From the NCBI RefSeq assembly GCF_000496695.1, contig NZ_BAUJ01000020.1, positions 1-64,000 on the forward strand: DNA of 64,000 nucleotides. The letters run 5' to 3'. Positions 47,182 to 55,949 of the stretch are shown here, one piece after another; the stretch's first letter is position 1; every line of letters begins with the position of its first letter. The stretch comes from Vibrio halioticoli NBRC 102217 (lineage in GTDB: Bacteria; Pseudomonadota; Gammaproteobacteria; Enterobacterales; Vibrionaceae). A program made the translations under genes and the position numbers. The notes beneath the pieces were generated by a model, which had not been told where the DNA came from, searched no databases, and worked only from the letters and a program-made list of their open reading frames with translations.

Positions 47182-47585
47182 AATTAAGGCTGAAAATTGG
47201 TCAAAATATCGCAATTCAACGTCAGCAACATCTAGTCCAATTAGCTTCGCTAACTTCCTTGCCATAAATTCATTTATGACAAGGTGTAGTTGGTCATTTT
47301 TTCGAACTTCACAATATGAGTTGAGCATAGCTCAACCTCTCCAACCCCTAAGTTTCCATCGATAGATAAAACGTTTAACTTAGATTGAACCCCCGCTACT
47401 GATAGTCTTGGTTTACCTTCCCATACATCTAAATACCAAAGTTCAGGGTCAGATAGTTTCTTATTTAATTCACTATCATTGATTGGATTGAAAGAGGTTT
47501 CAGTTTGAACTGGAGAAACACCTTCGGATAAGAACATCATGGCACCTGATGTATCTGTTCCAATTCCACCAACTTGTGCCTCCAT
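47176..47585 (-). pseudogene. hipA-like kinase fragment with frameshift
   Basis: Two overlapping minus-strand frames read as one broken HipA. The first (47585 down to about 47292) has GTDTSGAMMFLSEG, LSVAGVQSKLNVLSIDG and HIVKFEK, the HipA core blocks. The reading then continues in another frame as NDQLHLVINEFMARKLAKLIGLDVADVELRYFDQF. The join is a run of six A (T6 at about 47297-47302); seven A would restore the frame. The N-terminal about 90 residues and the C-terminal catalytic half are missing. It is bounded by the DMT stop and the ATPase stop. A sequencing error at the run would not rescue the missing ends. Confidence 0.85.
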
Positions 47586-47609
47586 ATAGCATGATGTAAT
47601 AAAGTATGG

Positions 47610-48941
47610 CTAACTCTCTATCTGAACCTTAAGGTGGTCGTTCAAGTATTGTGTGTAATACAAAGGCATTACAACATTATCTTGCTCTAGTGCATTGGAG
47701 CCTTGTGTTCCTGTTAGCTTGATTGTCTTGTGTGGATTACACTTCGTTATATAGGATTGCAGTGACCTAGCACGAGTTCTTTTGCCACTCTTTACTTCTA
47801 TAGGAATTATACGACCAATTTCATCGGCAATAACAAATTCAATCTCAGCTCTAGCATCCCCCCATGAAAAAGTCGGTTCGTAGCCTAGTGCTGCAAGTTC
47901 TTGTTGAACAAAGTTTTCAGCAATGTAGCCTTTGTATTCGTACCCCTGTTGCTTTATTTCACGGTAACTTGTCGCAAGCATGTGATTAAGTAGTCCTACA
48001 TCAAATAGAAACAGCTTTATAGCATTCTCTTTTTGATAGGCTGATAAGGGCGATCTAGGTTGCCCATCTATAGGGTAATTCTTCAAGGTTAGTCTGCATT
48101 TATGTAGCCATGTAATTGCACTTTCGTATTCAGCATATCGAGATTTACGCTGATGGACGCCTTTAAACTTGAAACGTTTTACTGAATCATCAAATACTGA
48201 CGATAACTGTGAAGGAATGTTTCTGAATACGGACTCTATAAGTGTGGCATCGACTTTATCCGAGTATTTGCCAAAGTCTCGTAAGTAACCTTGAATTAAG
48301 TTGCTGTGAACGTCTGAAACAAGCTCCGTTCGTTCAATGATACTTCTGTCTGAATGAGTAAACCACGCATCAACAGCTTCAGGCATTCCACCCACAAAGT
48401 AATAATCAGTAAGCAGATCGAATAGCTTTGTATGCGCAACGTCAGAGTTCATTTGCTGCTCAAATGCTTTAATGAGTGGTTTTTCTTCACTTGCCCATAG
48501 AAACTCTTTAAACGTTAATGGTCTTAAGTTGTGTTGTTCAACCTTACCGACAGGAAAGGATGTAAGTAAGCCAATGTTAGAGCCACTTGCAGCGATATAA
48601 GCTTGGGGTGCTTTTTCGGCAAAATACTTCAAGGCAGTGACCGCTTTTGGACACTCACCTATCTCATCGAGGATCAGTAGATCAGTGGCGAGGTCAAATA
48701 CCTCTCCCGTTAATAGTTCAATATTGGTAATGATATCGTCAGGATTTAGAGAGTTAGAAAATGCTTCTCTGAACTGCGGCTCTTCTAAGAAATCAATTCT
48801 TATAACCTTGTTAAAATTTTGACCTAGTAGTTCCTGTAACAGATAAGTTTTACCCGTCTGTCTGGCACCATCGATTAAGAGTGGCTTTCTTGATGGTTTA
48901 TTTTTCCAACTCAGCAGTTTGTCTAAGATTGATCGCTTCAT
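47610..48941 (-). CDS. AAA ATPase with DUF4143 domain
   Basis: 443 residues. Walker A in LIDGARQTGKTYLLQ (about 23-37), Walker B LLILDEIGECPKA (about 88-100), and a sensor-like AASGSNIGLL near 116: the AAA_14 type. The C-terminal part (about 225-440) is DUF4143, with the PD-(D/E)xK-like block FSWGDARAEIEFVIADEIGRIIPIEVKSGKRTRARSL at about 355-392 (Asp, Glu and Lys ordered as in nuclease folds). Proteins of this class are widespread in mobile regions with unproved roles. Its promoter region holds three phased GCGC palindromes. Confidence 0.85.
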   Translation of the reverse strand: MKRSILDKLLSWKNKPSRKPLLIDGARQTGKTYLLQELLGQNFNKVIRIDFLEEPQFREAFSNSLNPDDIITNIELLTGEVFDLATDLLILDEIGECPKAVTALKYFAEKAPQAYIAASGSNIGLLTSFPVGKVEQHNLRPLTFKEFLWASEEKPLIKAFEQQMNSDVAHTKLFDLLTDYYFVGGMPEAVDAWFTHSDRSIIERTELVSDVHSNLIQGYLRDFGKYSDKVDATLIESVFRNIPSQLSSVFDDSVKRFKFKGVHQRKSRYAEYESAITWLHKCRLTLKNYPIDGQPRSPLSAYQKENAIKLFLFDVGLLNHMLATSYREIKQQGYEYKGYIAENFVQQELAALGYEPTFSWGDARAEIEFVIADEIGRIIPIEVKSGKRTRARSLQSYITKCNPHKTIKLTGTQGSNALEQDNVVMPLYYTQYLNDHLKVQIES

Positions 48942-48980
48942 ACCATATTGCCCGTATTTTTGGTTACGCTTAATCTCACT

Positions 48981-49069
48981 CTACCATATTAATGCGCTTA
49001 TTTGTGTCTCTATCTTACACTTTTATGCGCATAAAAGTGTGGTAAGGTTCTTTTATATGCGCATTAAAA
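48981..49069. promoter_or_regulatory. Three phased TGCGC palindromes before the DUF4143 gene
   Basis: GCGC cores begin at 48994, 49027 and 49059, i.e. 33 and 32 bases apart, about three helical turns each. The middle one is a perfect 24-base palindrome (49017-49040; arm ACACTTTTATGC). The third (49051-49069) is a near-perfect TTTTATATGC/GCATTAAAA. The first is weaker. In-phase repeats suggest cooperative binding by a repressor, perhaps the ATPase or an unseen partner. Confidence 0.6.
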
Positions 49070-49148
49070 TGTTGATTTTTGATTTTATACACTTGGGAAA
49101 TTACGATATTACCAATCTTCTTCATCAAGAATGCCGTTGCTCTCATTT

Positions 49149-49371
49149 TTTGTTTGAATCTCTCAACAGCGTGATACGTAAAGCACTAAAAAAGCGGAAG
49201 ATCTTCCCAAACGATGAGGCTGCAACGAAAATGGTATACCTAGCGATCAAAGACGCCAGCAAGAAATGGACGATGCCCATTCAAAACTGGCGTCAGGCTA
49301 TGAGTCGGTTTATTATCGAGTTCGAGGAACGTCTCGAAAAGCACATTAACTAAATGGCAATTACACAGAGT
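49149..49371 (+). pseudogene. IS256-family transposase C-terminal remnant with right end
   Basis: From FESLNSVIRKALKKRKIFPND (start about 49155) to FIIEFEERLEKHIN (stop 49353) the translation is the C-terminal 65 or so residues of a Mutator/IS256 transposase, including the conserved SKKWTMPIQNW block. The open frame continues upstream to 48919 but that part is not transposase. Eight bases after the stop, ATTACACAGAGTCTG (49360-49374) resembles the inner-to-outer right terminal repeat of IS256 elements. The left end and the catalytic DDE part are lost, so this is a dead fragment. Confidence 0.8.
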
Positions 49372-49392
49372 CTGTTACAGCCTCGGTAATTT

Positions 49393-49450
49393 GGTTAGCT
49401 TTAATTTCGATATGCTTTCCTATTAGAATTAAAGCCAACCGAACTGGTTG
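49393..49450. repeat. Inverted repeat after the IS remnant
   Basis: GGTTAGCTTTAATT (49393-49406) and AATTAAAGCCAACC (49437-49450) pair at 13 of 14 positions around a 30-base loop. It may be a terminator for the truncated gene or another small palindrome. The rest of 49372-49640 is AT-rich and empty. Confidence 0.4.
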
Positions 49451-49640
49451 TATCTTTTTTCTGAAAATCTAATGATTCTTTCTCGCTTGATAAAAGCAGC
49501 ATATATCATTGTTAAAAATTTATCTGTGTAACTAAAACTACTCATTAAATAGGTTTTTTACCATTAACGTAACGGATCGTACTCATAATGGTTTATTGAA
49601 TAATAACATCAAAATTTAAGCTTTGTTTATATCTCAACAT

Positions 49641-50144
49641 TTAGTCGTCATGGCTGCTAAGTGCTGAATTTAGTAGGTTAGTCGATACAGGTACTAGTCC
49701 TACTTTTAGCCCAAATGGCTTGAATACTTTATCAAGAATATCAGTTTTGAAAGTACCTCGATCATTCTCAATCTCAGATATGGTTTTTCTGGAAACCCCA
49801 ACCATTTTGGCAAAAGTATCTTGTTTGACACCTAATACGTTTATTCTAAGCTCCTTGAGAGCTAATCCTTGTGTTAGTTCGTTCATAAGCAACGATCTAA
49901 TAACTCTATTTATCTTATATTTTCTTTCTGATACTGATATTGGTTGTACGTTTTTAGGTGTACGCTTTGCCAGTTTTTCAATCTGACCAATCGAGGTTTG
50001 AGCATGCTCTTTTGGTATTGCAATTGCTGTACTTAAGTGTTCTTTATTCAAACGAAGTCGGGAGATTGCATCATGCACAGATTCTGCCGAAGTGTTTAGA
50101 GAAAGCCGATCTGATCGGTTTAAACTGTCAGTGTTAGAACTCAT
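49641..50144 (-). CDS. HipB-like Xre-family antitoxin
   Basis: 167 residues. The C-terminal part (about 100-145) is a Cro/CI-type helix-turn-helix (LALKELRINVLGVKQDTFAKMVGVSRKTISEIENDRGTFKTDILDKVFKPFGLKVGLV), the usual HipB fold. The N-terminal 90 residues are an extension, Ser/Lys-rich, of unclear fold (including AISRLRLNKEHLSTAIAIP). The ATG at 50144 overlaps the hipA stop (ATGA) with GGGGG upstream, so the toxin gene comes first and translation is coupled. HipB-type proteins bind HipA and repress the operon. Confidence 0.78.
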   Translation of the reverse strand: MSSNTDSLNRSDRLSLNTSAESVHDAISRLRLNKEHLSTAIAIPKEHAQTSIGQIEKLAKRTPKNVQPISVSERKYKINRVIRSLLMNELTQGLALKELRINVLGVKQDTFAKMVGVSRKTISEIENDRGTFKTDILDKVFKPFGLKVGLVPVSTNLLNSALSSHDD

Positions 50145-51490
50145 ATCAGCCCCCATTTACCAAGTTTTGTCGCAATGAAATCCATACCTATACCAGGCAT
50201 ATCCAAAATCTGCTTTGGTGTTCCTCTTTCTTCTAACCTTTCTTTTAAAGTAAGGCAGTTTTGCGCAAGCACTTTAAGTTCTTTTAATAGAGTCTCTTTA
50301 GGAACTAAATCTGACAGTGAAGTCGCGATACCGTCAAAATCATACTCACCTCCTACCTCTAAAGGTGATTCCCACTTGGTAGCTCTAGGTATCCCTTCAG
50401 GGTCTGCTTTCATTGGAGCAAAATCATAGACTGGAGCAAGTTTGATAAAACCTTCTTTTTTGATGAAAGATGTGTTTCTTCCATGGTTATCGCTATTGCC
50501 AAATATGATATTGAGTAAGTCCCTTTTTACCCATTCAATAACAAATTCTTGGATGTTAAATTGATAGCCTTGTTCAGTAACCATATGACTATTTATAATT
50601 TTATCAATCAATTGTCTAATAGTATCCTCATGGTCAAGAAGGCTACCTGGTCCTTTATTTAAAACTGAGTAAACCGACTCCATGGCATAGCGCTGCATGT
50701 GTTGCTTATCACCTACATAGATATCAAACCTTGGTAACCAGAGAGAAGGGTAATTCTCGCCTTCTTCTAATCGCATCGATTCTATTGGAATAGTATCTAT
50801 TCCCATGCTTGTTAACTCATGATAGTAATAATATTCAGCTCGTAAAATATTGCTGTCAGTTTTCCCTCTAGATCCTCGCGGATACTTTACTAGATAATAT
50901 AAATCTTGATTAGTAACGTCATCTTGATAACTGTCAATCCAGATTCGCCCCTTTTGGGAGTAACGCAGTAGTAGTTTTGGAGCTTCACCTCCTGCACCAG
51001 TCGCACCTCCAGCGGCAGCCCCCCTTTCTTGTGCGTAATCTAAAAAATCACTAGCTCTATCTATTACATCATTAAGGGCAAAGGACAGTGAATCTGATTT
51101 TTCAGTCCGCTTTGGTAATGATTCCTTTATTCTCAAATTACCAACTGGAGAGATAGTTCCATACTTCAAAAGGATGAAATCTTGCTGGTCAATAGCTAGA
51201 TCCCCAATATCCAGTTGCTTGACCCAGTACCGCCTACTTGCTCCACTCGGCATTATGTCATCGAGAAACCTCAGCCACCCTGAGCGCCCTTTATCGTCAA
51301 AGAAGAAATTAACAGGGTGATTAAGTGAAACAGCATGGTTGTCATCTTTCTCGAAGTTTTCTATAGCATATTCGTTTAGGTAATGAACTTCTGTGGTTAT
51401 GAAGTTACCTTCATTACTTTTAGGGAAGGTAACACAAGCTATATCAGTCCATTGCTCTAGTATGTAAGCTTGTATAGTGAGTGATTCCAT
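50141..51490 (-). CDS. HipA-like serine/threonine kinase toxin
   Basis: 449 residues. The N-terminal about 130 residues are the HipA N-domain type (FFFDDKGRSGWLRFLDDIMPSGASRRYWV, ISPVGNLRI). Then a Gly-rich loop (RGAAAGGATGAGGEAPKLLL at about 152-171) and Lys/Arg-rich ATP segments (LVKYPRGS). The catalytic block FGNSDNHGRNTSF lies at about 331-343 and a DFxPM metal motif APVYDFAPM at about 355. These are intact, so it is probably active. HipA kinases phosphorylate a tRNA synthetase (GltX in E. coli) and stop growth; the target here is not known. The order toxin-antitoxin is reversed from E. coli hipBA. Confidence 0.87.
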   Translation of the reverse strand: MESLTIQAYILEQWTDIACVTFPKSNEGNFITTEVHYLNEYAIENFEKDDNHAVSLNHPVNFFFDDKGRSGWLRFLDDIMPSGASRRYWVKQLDIGDLAIDQQDFILLKYGTISPVGNLRIKESLPKRTEKSDSLSFALNDVIDRASDFLDYAQERGAAAGGATGAGGEAPKLLLRYSQKGRIWIDSYQDDVTNQDLYYLVKYPRGSRGKTDSNILRAEYYYYHELTSMGIDTIPIESMRLEEGENYPSLWLPRFDIYVGDKQHMQRYAMESVYSVLNKGPGSLLDHEDTIRQLIDKIINSHMVTEQGYQFNIQEFVIEWVKRDLLNIIFGNSDNHGRNTSFIKKEGFIKLAPVYDFAPMKADPEGIPRATKWESPLEVGGEYDFDGIATSLSDLVPKETLLKELKVLAQNCLTLKERLEERGTPKQILDMPGIGMDFIATKLGKWGLI

Positions 51491-51577
51491 AGCTATCTCC
51501 AGATCTTTATGTGCACTATTTTACTCATAAAGTTGCTGAATTTCAAATTGTGTAACTTTAATTACTCACAAATCTAA

Positions 51578-51604
51578 ATTTTAGAGGTTGTTGTAACCTA
51601 AAAT
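51578..51604. promoter_or_regulatory. Inverted repeat upstream of hipA
   Basis: ATTTTAGAGGTT (51578-51589) faces AACCTAAAAT (51595-51604); two bases bulge in the left arm. It lies about 90 bases upstream of the hipA start and is a candidate operator for the HipB-like protein. The 51605-51835 stretch is purine-rich on the + strand (many GGGGAA and GGGAG runs near 51735-51775) and has no gene. Confidence 0.4.
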
Positions 51605-51835
51605 AATCATTACTACTTTAGTTATGAGAAAAGGTGATGACTTGAATAGGTTTTGAAGATTTTCGAACTGATTTTTGTATCAGAAAGGTAGGAGGTAGCT
51701 CTAGGGTAATCCACCCAAGAAATTAGCAATGAGTAGAGGGGAACGCAACGGGGAACAAAGGGAGCGGGGCTGGGTTGGATTGGATAAGATAAGTTGAATT
51801 AGGATTCTAATACTATGTAAAACAATGCTTTATAT

Positions 51836-51866
51836 ACAAAAACGGGACATCCTGAGATGTCCCGTT
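51836..51866 (-). terminator. Terminator of ssrA
   Basis: On the minus strand AACGGGACATC-TCAG-GATGTCCCGTT (51866-51841), an 11-bp stem with a 4-base loop, then a TTT-rich tail. Confidence 0.92.
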
Positions 51867-51875
51867 CCAATCGAT

Positions 51876-52242
51876 TGGTGGAGCTGGCGGGAGTTGAACC
51901 CGCGTCCGAAAATCATTCATCATTGGTACTACATGCTTAGTCGATCTTTAAATTCACCAAGTACCTGCGAACCGACACGCTAGTAAATGACTATCCTGAA
52001 TTATAATTCGCCGTTCATCTCTCAGGCGGGAGAATCCGGGCTAGCTCTTTTGGGTTTGATCTCTTATTGGTCCCCGTCTTAAAAGCGGAAGCTAGGGTAA
52101 GAGAGCTCTCAGCAGGTTATTAAGCTGCTAGTGCGTAGTTTTCGTCGTTTGCGACTATTTTTTTGCGGCTTTTTACGTGGCCAACCGCCCCACGACATGC
52201 ACCTCAGACTTCAGAATTCCCGTCGAATCCTAGATCAGCCCC
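51876..52242 (-). ncRNA. ssrA: Transfer-messenger RNA (tmRNA)
   Basis: Rescues stalled ribosomes by acting as tRNA-Ala and then mRNA. The 5' end reads GGGGCTGATCTAGGATTCGA (from 52242) and the 3' end is the T-arm and acceptor with GGTTCAACTCCCGCCAGCTC and CCACCA (ending at 51876). The tag-coding segment 52152-52123 translates as ANDENYALAA followed by two stop codons, with the resume codon GCA at 52152. Length about 367 nt is normal. smpB follows upstream. The 3' end faces the mobile-derived region 47-51.8 kb, the side where islands integrate at ssrA in other vibrios. Confidence 0.97.
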
Positions 52243-52308
52243 TAGTGTTCTTGCATAGTACCAGAAAAGACTAGTCTGTCTAGCACCATGCTGACTGTAT
52301 GCTCAATA

Positions 52309-52794
52309 TTAGCGCAGTTTACTCTTCATAACTCGTGCTTTATCGCGCGCCCAGTCTTTATCTTTTAGATCTGTTCGTTTGTCGTGCAGCTTTTTACCTT
52401 TAGCTACGCCGATTTTGATTTTAACCCACGAGCGTGACCAGTACAGAGAGAGTGCTGTTAGGGTCATGCCGTCTCGGTTAATGCTACCGAAAAGGTTGTC
52501 TAGCTCTTTACGCGAAAGCAGAAGCTTACGGATACGAGTAGGGTTAGCTACTATGTGAGTAGACGCTTGGTTAAGCGGGATAATGCTCATACCACTAATG
52601 AAGGCTTCGCCATCTTTTAAATAGACGTAGCTTTCGGCGATATTTGCTTTACCCTGACGTAGAGATTTTACCTCCCAACCTTGGAGCTCTAAGCCAGCTT
52701 CAAGCTCGTCTGCGATAAAGTACTCGTGACGGGCTTTTTTATTTAGCGCAATAGTATTACTAGTCGCTTTGGTTTTTGATTTTTTCTTTGCCAT
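52309..52794 (-). CDS. smpB: SsrA-binding protein
   Basis: Small basic RNA-binding protein that loads tmRNA onto stalled ribosomes. At 161 residues it has the OB-fold core ([42 protein letters not shown] at about 18-59), the KRKLLL-type segment [19 protein letters not shown], and the C-terminal basic tail [27 protein letters not shown] that enters the ribosome. It precedes ssrA on the same strand by 66 bases, so the pair may be partly co-transcribed. Confidence 0.97.
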   Translation of the reverse strand: MAKKKSKTKATSNTIALNKKARHEYFIADELEAGLELQGWEVKSLRQGKANIAESYVYLKDGEAFISGMSIIPLNQASTHIVANPTRIRKLLLSRKELDNLFGSINRDGMTLTALSLYWSRSWVKIKIGVAKGKKLHDKRTDLKDKDWARDKARVMKSKLR

Positions 52795-52896
52795 AATAGG
52801 CTCATTATACGTATTGCCTTATTATAGGGAAATTCTTTTTACTCGGTTTTGAGTAAAGGTCTGAAAAATTAGCGATTTAGTAGTTGAGGAGTAGTT

Positions 52897-53340
52897 ATGC
52901 CGCAGGTGACCCGTTCAGCATTGGTATCGTTTAGCGCTGAGCAGATGTTTAATTTGGTCAATGATGTCGCGCGCTATCCTGAATTTTTGCCTGGATGTTC
53001 TGGTTCTAATGTCCAAGAGGCTGATGAGAATAAAATGGTGGCGTCTGTTGATGTTGCAAAAGCAGGCATTAGCAAAACCTTTACCACTCATAATGTGTTG
53101 CATGCTGGCCGTCGTATCGAAATGAATTTGGTGGATGGCCCGTTCAAACGTTTACAAGGTGATTGGTTCTTTACCCCTTTAGATGAAGGCGCCTGTAAGA
53201 TTGAACTTAAACTTGAATTTGAGTTCTCAAGTCGCATGATTGAGATGGCGTTTGGTAAAATATTTAATGAGTTAACATCTAATATGGTTAGCGCTTTTAC
53301 TCAAAGAGCTAAGCAAATATACCCGTGTTATGAGTATTAA
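52897..53340 (+). CDS. ratA: Ribosome-association toxin RatA / START-domain protein
   Basis: 147-residue START/SRPBCC (coenzyme Q-binding COQ10-like) protein. Blocks SALVSFSAEQMFNLVNDVARYPEFLPGCSGSNV (about 6-38), TTHNVLHAGRRIEMNLVDGPFKRLQGDWFF and the C-terminal amphipathic helix RMIEMAFGKIFNELTSNMVSAFTQRA. In E. coli RatA was described to block 70S assembly; the fold instead suggests lipid or quinone binding, and both views remain. It starts divergently from smpB and is followed six bases later by ratB. Confidence 0.92.
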   Translation: MPQVTRSALVSFSAEQMFNLVNDVARYPEFLPGCSGSNVQEADENKMVASVDVAKAGISKTFTTHNVLHAGRRIEMNLVDGPFKRLQGDWFFTPLDEGACKIELKLEFEFSSRMIEMAFGKIFNELTSNMVSAFTQRAKQIYPCYEY

Positions 53341-53346
53341 TTTTAT

Positions 53347-53637
53347 ATGATTCATGTAGAAGTAGTTTATGCGTTACCAGATGATCAACGCGTTGTGTCA
53401 CTGGTGGTAAACAAAGAATTAACGGTTGAGCAGATTATTGAACGCTCAGGCTTATTAACTTTGTTTCCTGAGATTGATCTTAGCGTGAATAAGGTCGGCG
53501 TTTTTAGCCGAAACATTAAGCTTGATGCTGTGGTGAGAGATAAAGATCGTATTGAAATCTACCGCCCATTGCTTGCCGATCCAAAAGAGATTAGACGCAA
53601 GCGAGCGCAACAGGCCGCAGAAAAATCCGCCAAGTAA
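53347..53637 (+). CDS. ratB: RnfH-family ubiquitin-fold protein RatB
   Basis: 96 residues of the UPF0125/RnfH family, a beta-grasp (ubiquitin-like) fold: [64 protein letters not shown], and a basic tail [17 protein letters not shown]. It is paired with ratA in many gammaproteobacteria and has no proved activity. The ATG at 53347 comes six bases after the ratA stop. Confidence 0.9.
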   Translation: MIHVEVVYALPDDQRVVSLVVNKELTVEQIIERSGLLTLFPEIDLSVNKVGVFSRNIKLDAVVRDKDRIEIYRPLLADPKEIRRKRAQQAAEKSAK

Positions 53638-53688
53638 AATTAGGTGACAATACCGCAGTAATTAAGTGATTGTTATTAATGGAAGCAG

Positions 53689-53720
53689 AAGGGGGAGCAT
53701 TTAATGCTCCCCCTTCTTTG
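53689..53720. terminator. Bidirectional terminator between ratB and bamE
   Basis: AAGGGGGAGCATT (53689-53701) with AATGCTCCCCCTT (53703-53715), very GC-rich at the base, then CTTTGT on the + strand and CTGCTTCC on the other. It lies between two converging genes. Confidence 0.75.
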
Positions 53721-53735
53721 TATTTGATATGACGA

Positions 53736-54095
53736 CTATTGAATCGCTTGGTTAAAGTTAGCGCCAGGGCTAAAGTCACCTTCAATACGTTCTAAGCGGT
53801 CATCAGCACCGAAGAAAACAAACAGGTTTTTCTGTATTGGTTCTTCATGTCCTTTAGTGAAGTGATAGATGTAGTACCATTTGTTTGGTTTACCGTTTTC
53901 TATCAACATAGAAGAGCCGAGTACATAGCGAACTTGCTCTTTAGACATGCCTACACGCAGTTTATCCACAGCAGATTGTTCGACAAAGTTGCCTTGGCTA
54001 ATATCGATTCGATATACCAATTTCTCTAATATAGAACAGCCCGTTAGCATTGAAAGCGCTAGTGGGACTGCGATTAACCATTTTTTAAACTGCAT
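53736..54095 (-). CDS. bamE: Outer-membrane assembly lipoprotein BamE
   Basis: Lipoprotein of the Bam complex that folds beta-barrel proteins into the outer membrane. Signal peptide [22 protein letters not shown] with lipid Cys at 20. The mature domain has [38 protein letters not shown] and [24 protein letters not shown], the SmpA/OmlA fold with the phosphatidylglycerol-binding region. At 119 residues it matches the family. It lies next to recN as in enterobacteria. Confidence 0.95.
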   Translation of the reverse strand: MQFKKWLIAVPLALSMLTGCSILEKLVYRIDISQGNFVEQSAVDKLRVGMSKEQVRYVLGSSMLIENGKPNKWYYIYHFTKGHEEPIQKNLFVFFGADDRLERIEGDFSPGANFNQAIQ

Positions 54096-54266
54096 ATAAT
54101 CAGGTCTTTAACTTCTAAATAAAACTTGGCAGATAATAAACAAGCTAAGCCTGCTTGTATAGGGAAACAGCCATGAGAGTGGGGATTGTCCATTATTGAG
54201 CACGCAAAACATGACATTCCCCAAGTTTTCATGATTATTGACCACCAATATTTAGATGAGTTCCCT

Positions 54267-55928
54267 TTACGCCGCCATTAACTCTTTGGCATTGGCCAGT
54301 GTTGTGGATGTGATTTCGCTACCACCTAATAATCGAGCAAGCTCTTCAACACGCTGCTTTGTATTTAGGGTAAACATTTGAGTTTCGGTAGTGCCTGCTT
54401 TGGTTTTCTTTGCCACAAACATTTGTTGGTGTCCGCTACCTGCCACTTGCGGTAGGTGAGTGACGCAAAGGATCTGGGTACTTTCCCCTAGTTTTCTTAG
54501 CATTTGTCCAACAACGGCAGCCGTCGGTCCACTAATCCCCACATCGACTTCATCAAAAATTAAACTTGGCGTTTCAACTTTTTGCGCAGTAATCACTTGA
54601 ATGGCTAGAGAGATACGCGACAACTCACCACCCGATGCCACCTTTCCTAAAGGTTGCAATGGTTGACCAGGGTTTGCCGAGACTAAGTATTCTACATCAT
54701 CGATGCCAAGAGGAGAGGTATAGGTAACATCACTATTGATACAAATATCAAATTGCGCTTTTTCCATGCTCAATTGATGCATGCTTTGTGAGATGAGCTT
54801 ATTGAGTTCTTTGGCATAACGCTTACGTGAAGTGCTCAGTTTTTCAGAGCTTTTCAGGTATTTTGCATGGCTGTTGTCTACATCTGATTGTAGCTGTGCA
54901 ATACGCTCATCAGAGCAATCTAGCATGGCGATTTGCTTGGCTAAATCTTGATGATGCTGATAAAGATCTTCTGGCAATACTAAGTGCTTCTTAGCTAGAG
55001 ACATGACCAGAGAATAACGGTCTTCGACCATTTTCATGCGCATCGGGTCCATATCTATAGAGTCGAGGTAGTTTCTAAGCTCACTGGATGCTTCTTCTAT
55101 TTGAATCAAAGCTTCGTTTAGCATCTGATTGACACCACAGAGGTTGTTATCTAGCTCACTCAACTGCTGGGTTTGATTCATAGCGCTGTGCAGTAAAGTG
55201 CTGGCATTGGTATCGTCGTTGTCAGTGATAAGCTCTAGGCTTAATTGACTAAGAGAGACAAGTTCACCGCAGTTAGACAGTTTCTTGTGCTCGTCTTCTA
55301 GTTCAGAAAATTCATTTTCAGATAAGGCTAGCTCATCAAGTTCATTGATTTGATATTCAAGTAACTGTTTTTGTGCCAGATTCTGTTGACCATTTTTGAT
55401 CGTTTGTTTGAGTGTGTTATCCGCCTGACGCCATGTTTGGTAATGCGCTTGAACGCGCTGCATTAGGTGTTGATGGCCGGCATACTGGTCTAGAAGGTTC
55501 AGTTGGTACTCTTTTTTCAATAGCTGATGATGGGCATGCTGCCCATGTATGCTAACCAGTGTTTGCCCTAAGCTTTTTAGTTGAGAGACAGGAACAGGAT
55601 TGCCGTTAATGAAAGCACGTGAGCGCCCATCTTTGCTAATTACTCGGCGCAGGATACATTCACCACCATCGGCAAGTTTATTGTCTTCTAACCAACGCTG
55701 AGCACTTAGGTTGTTTTCAACCATAAAACTGGCGCACAGATCGACTTTGTCTTCTCCCTGACGCACCATACAACAATCGGAACGACTGCCTAAACAAAGG
55801 CTTAGGGCATCGATAGCGATAGACTTACCGGCGCCTGTTTCACCAGTGATGGTTGTCATACCGGACTGAAGTTCAATTTGTAGTGATTTTACGATAGCAA
55901 AATTATTAACACTTAGATGAGCAAGCAT
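54267..55928 (-). CDS. recN: DNA repair protein RecN
   Basis: SMC-like ATPase for double-strand break repair, 553 residues. Walker [22 protein letters not shown] at about 25-45, two long coiled coils (about 150-360), the Walker signature [17 protein letters not shown] at about 440-456 and Walker [20 protein letters not shown] frame from 55952 is open, but the first LexA box overlaps it, so the ATG at 55928 ([15 protein letters not shown]) is the true start. Upstream stand two LexA-type sites; recN is a typical strongly SOS-induced gene. Confidence 0.95.
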   Translation of the reverse strand: MLAHLSVNNFAIVKSLQIELQSGMTTITGETGAGKSIAIDALSLCLGSRSDCCMVRQGEDKVDLCASFMVENNLSAQRWLEDNKLADGGECILRRVISKDGRSRAFINGNPVPVSQLKSLGQTLVSIHGQHAHHQLLKKEYQLNLLDQYAGHQHLMQRVQAHYQTWRQADNTLKQTIKNGQQNLAQKQLLEYQINELDELALSENEFSELEDEHKKLSNCGELVSLSQLSLELITDNDDTNASTLLHSAMNQTQQLSELDNNLCGVNQMLNEALIQIEEASSELRNYLDSIDMDPMRMKMVEDRYSLVMSLAKKHLVLPEDLYQHHQDLAKQIAMLDCSDERIAQLQSDVDNSHAKYLKSSEKLSTSRKRYAKELNKLISQSMHQLSMEKAQFDICINSDVTYTSPLGIDDVEYLVSANPGQPLQPLGKVASGGELSRISLAIQVITAQKVETPSLIFDEVDVGISGPTAAVVGQMLRKLGESTQILCVTHLPQVAGSGHQQMFVAKKTKAGTTETQMFTLNTKQRVEELARLLGGSEITSTTLANAKELMAA

Positions 55929-55949
55929 ACGGAAATCCATTGACTGAAA

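Noticed and set aside
48919..49148. N-terminal part of the 144-codon frame overlapping the ATPase start
   Set aside because: Only the last 65 or so codons show transposase conservation; the upstream part covers the palindromic promoter region and is chance sequence.
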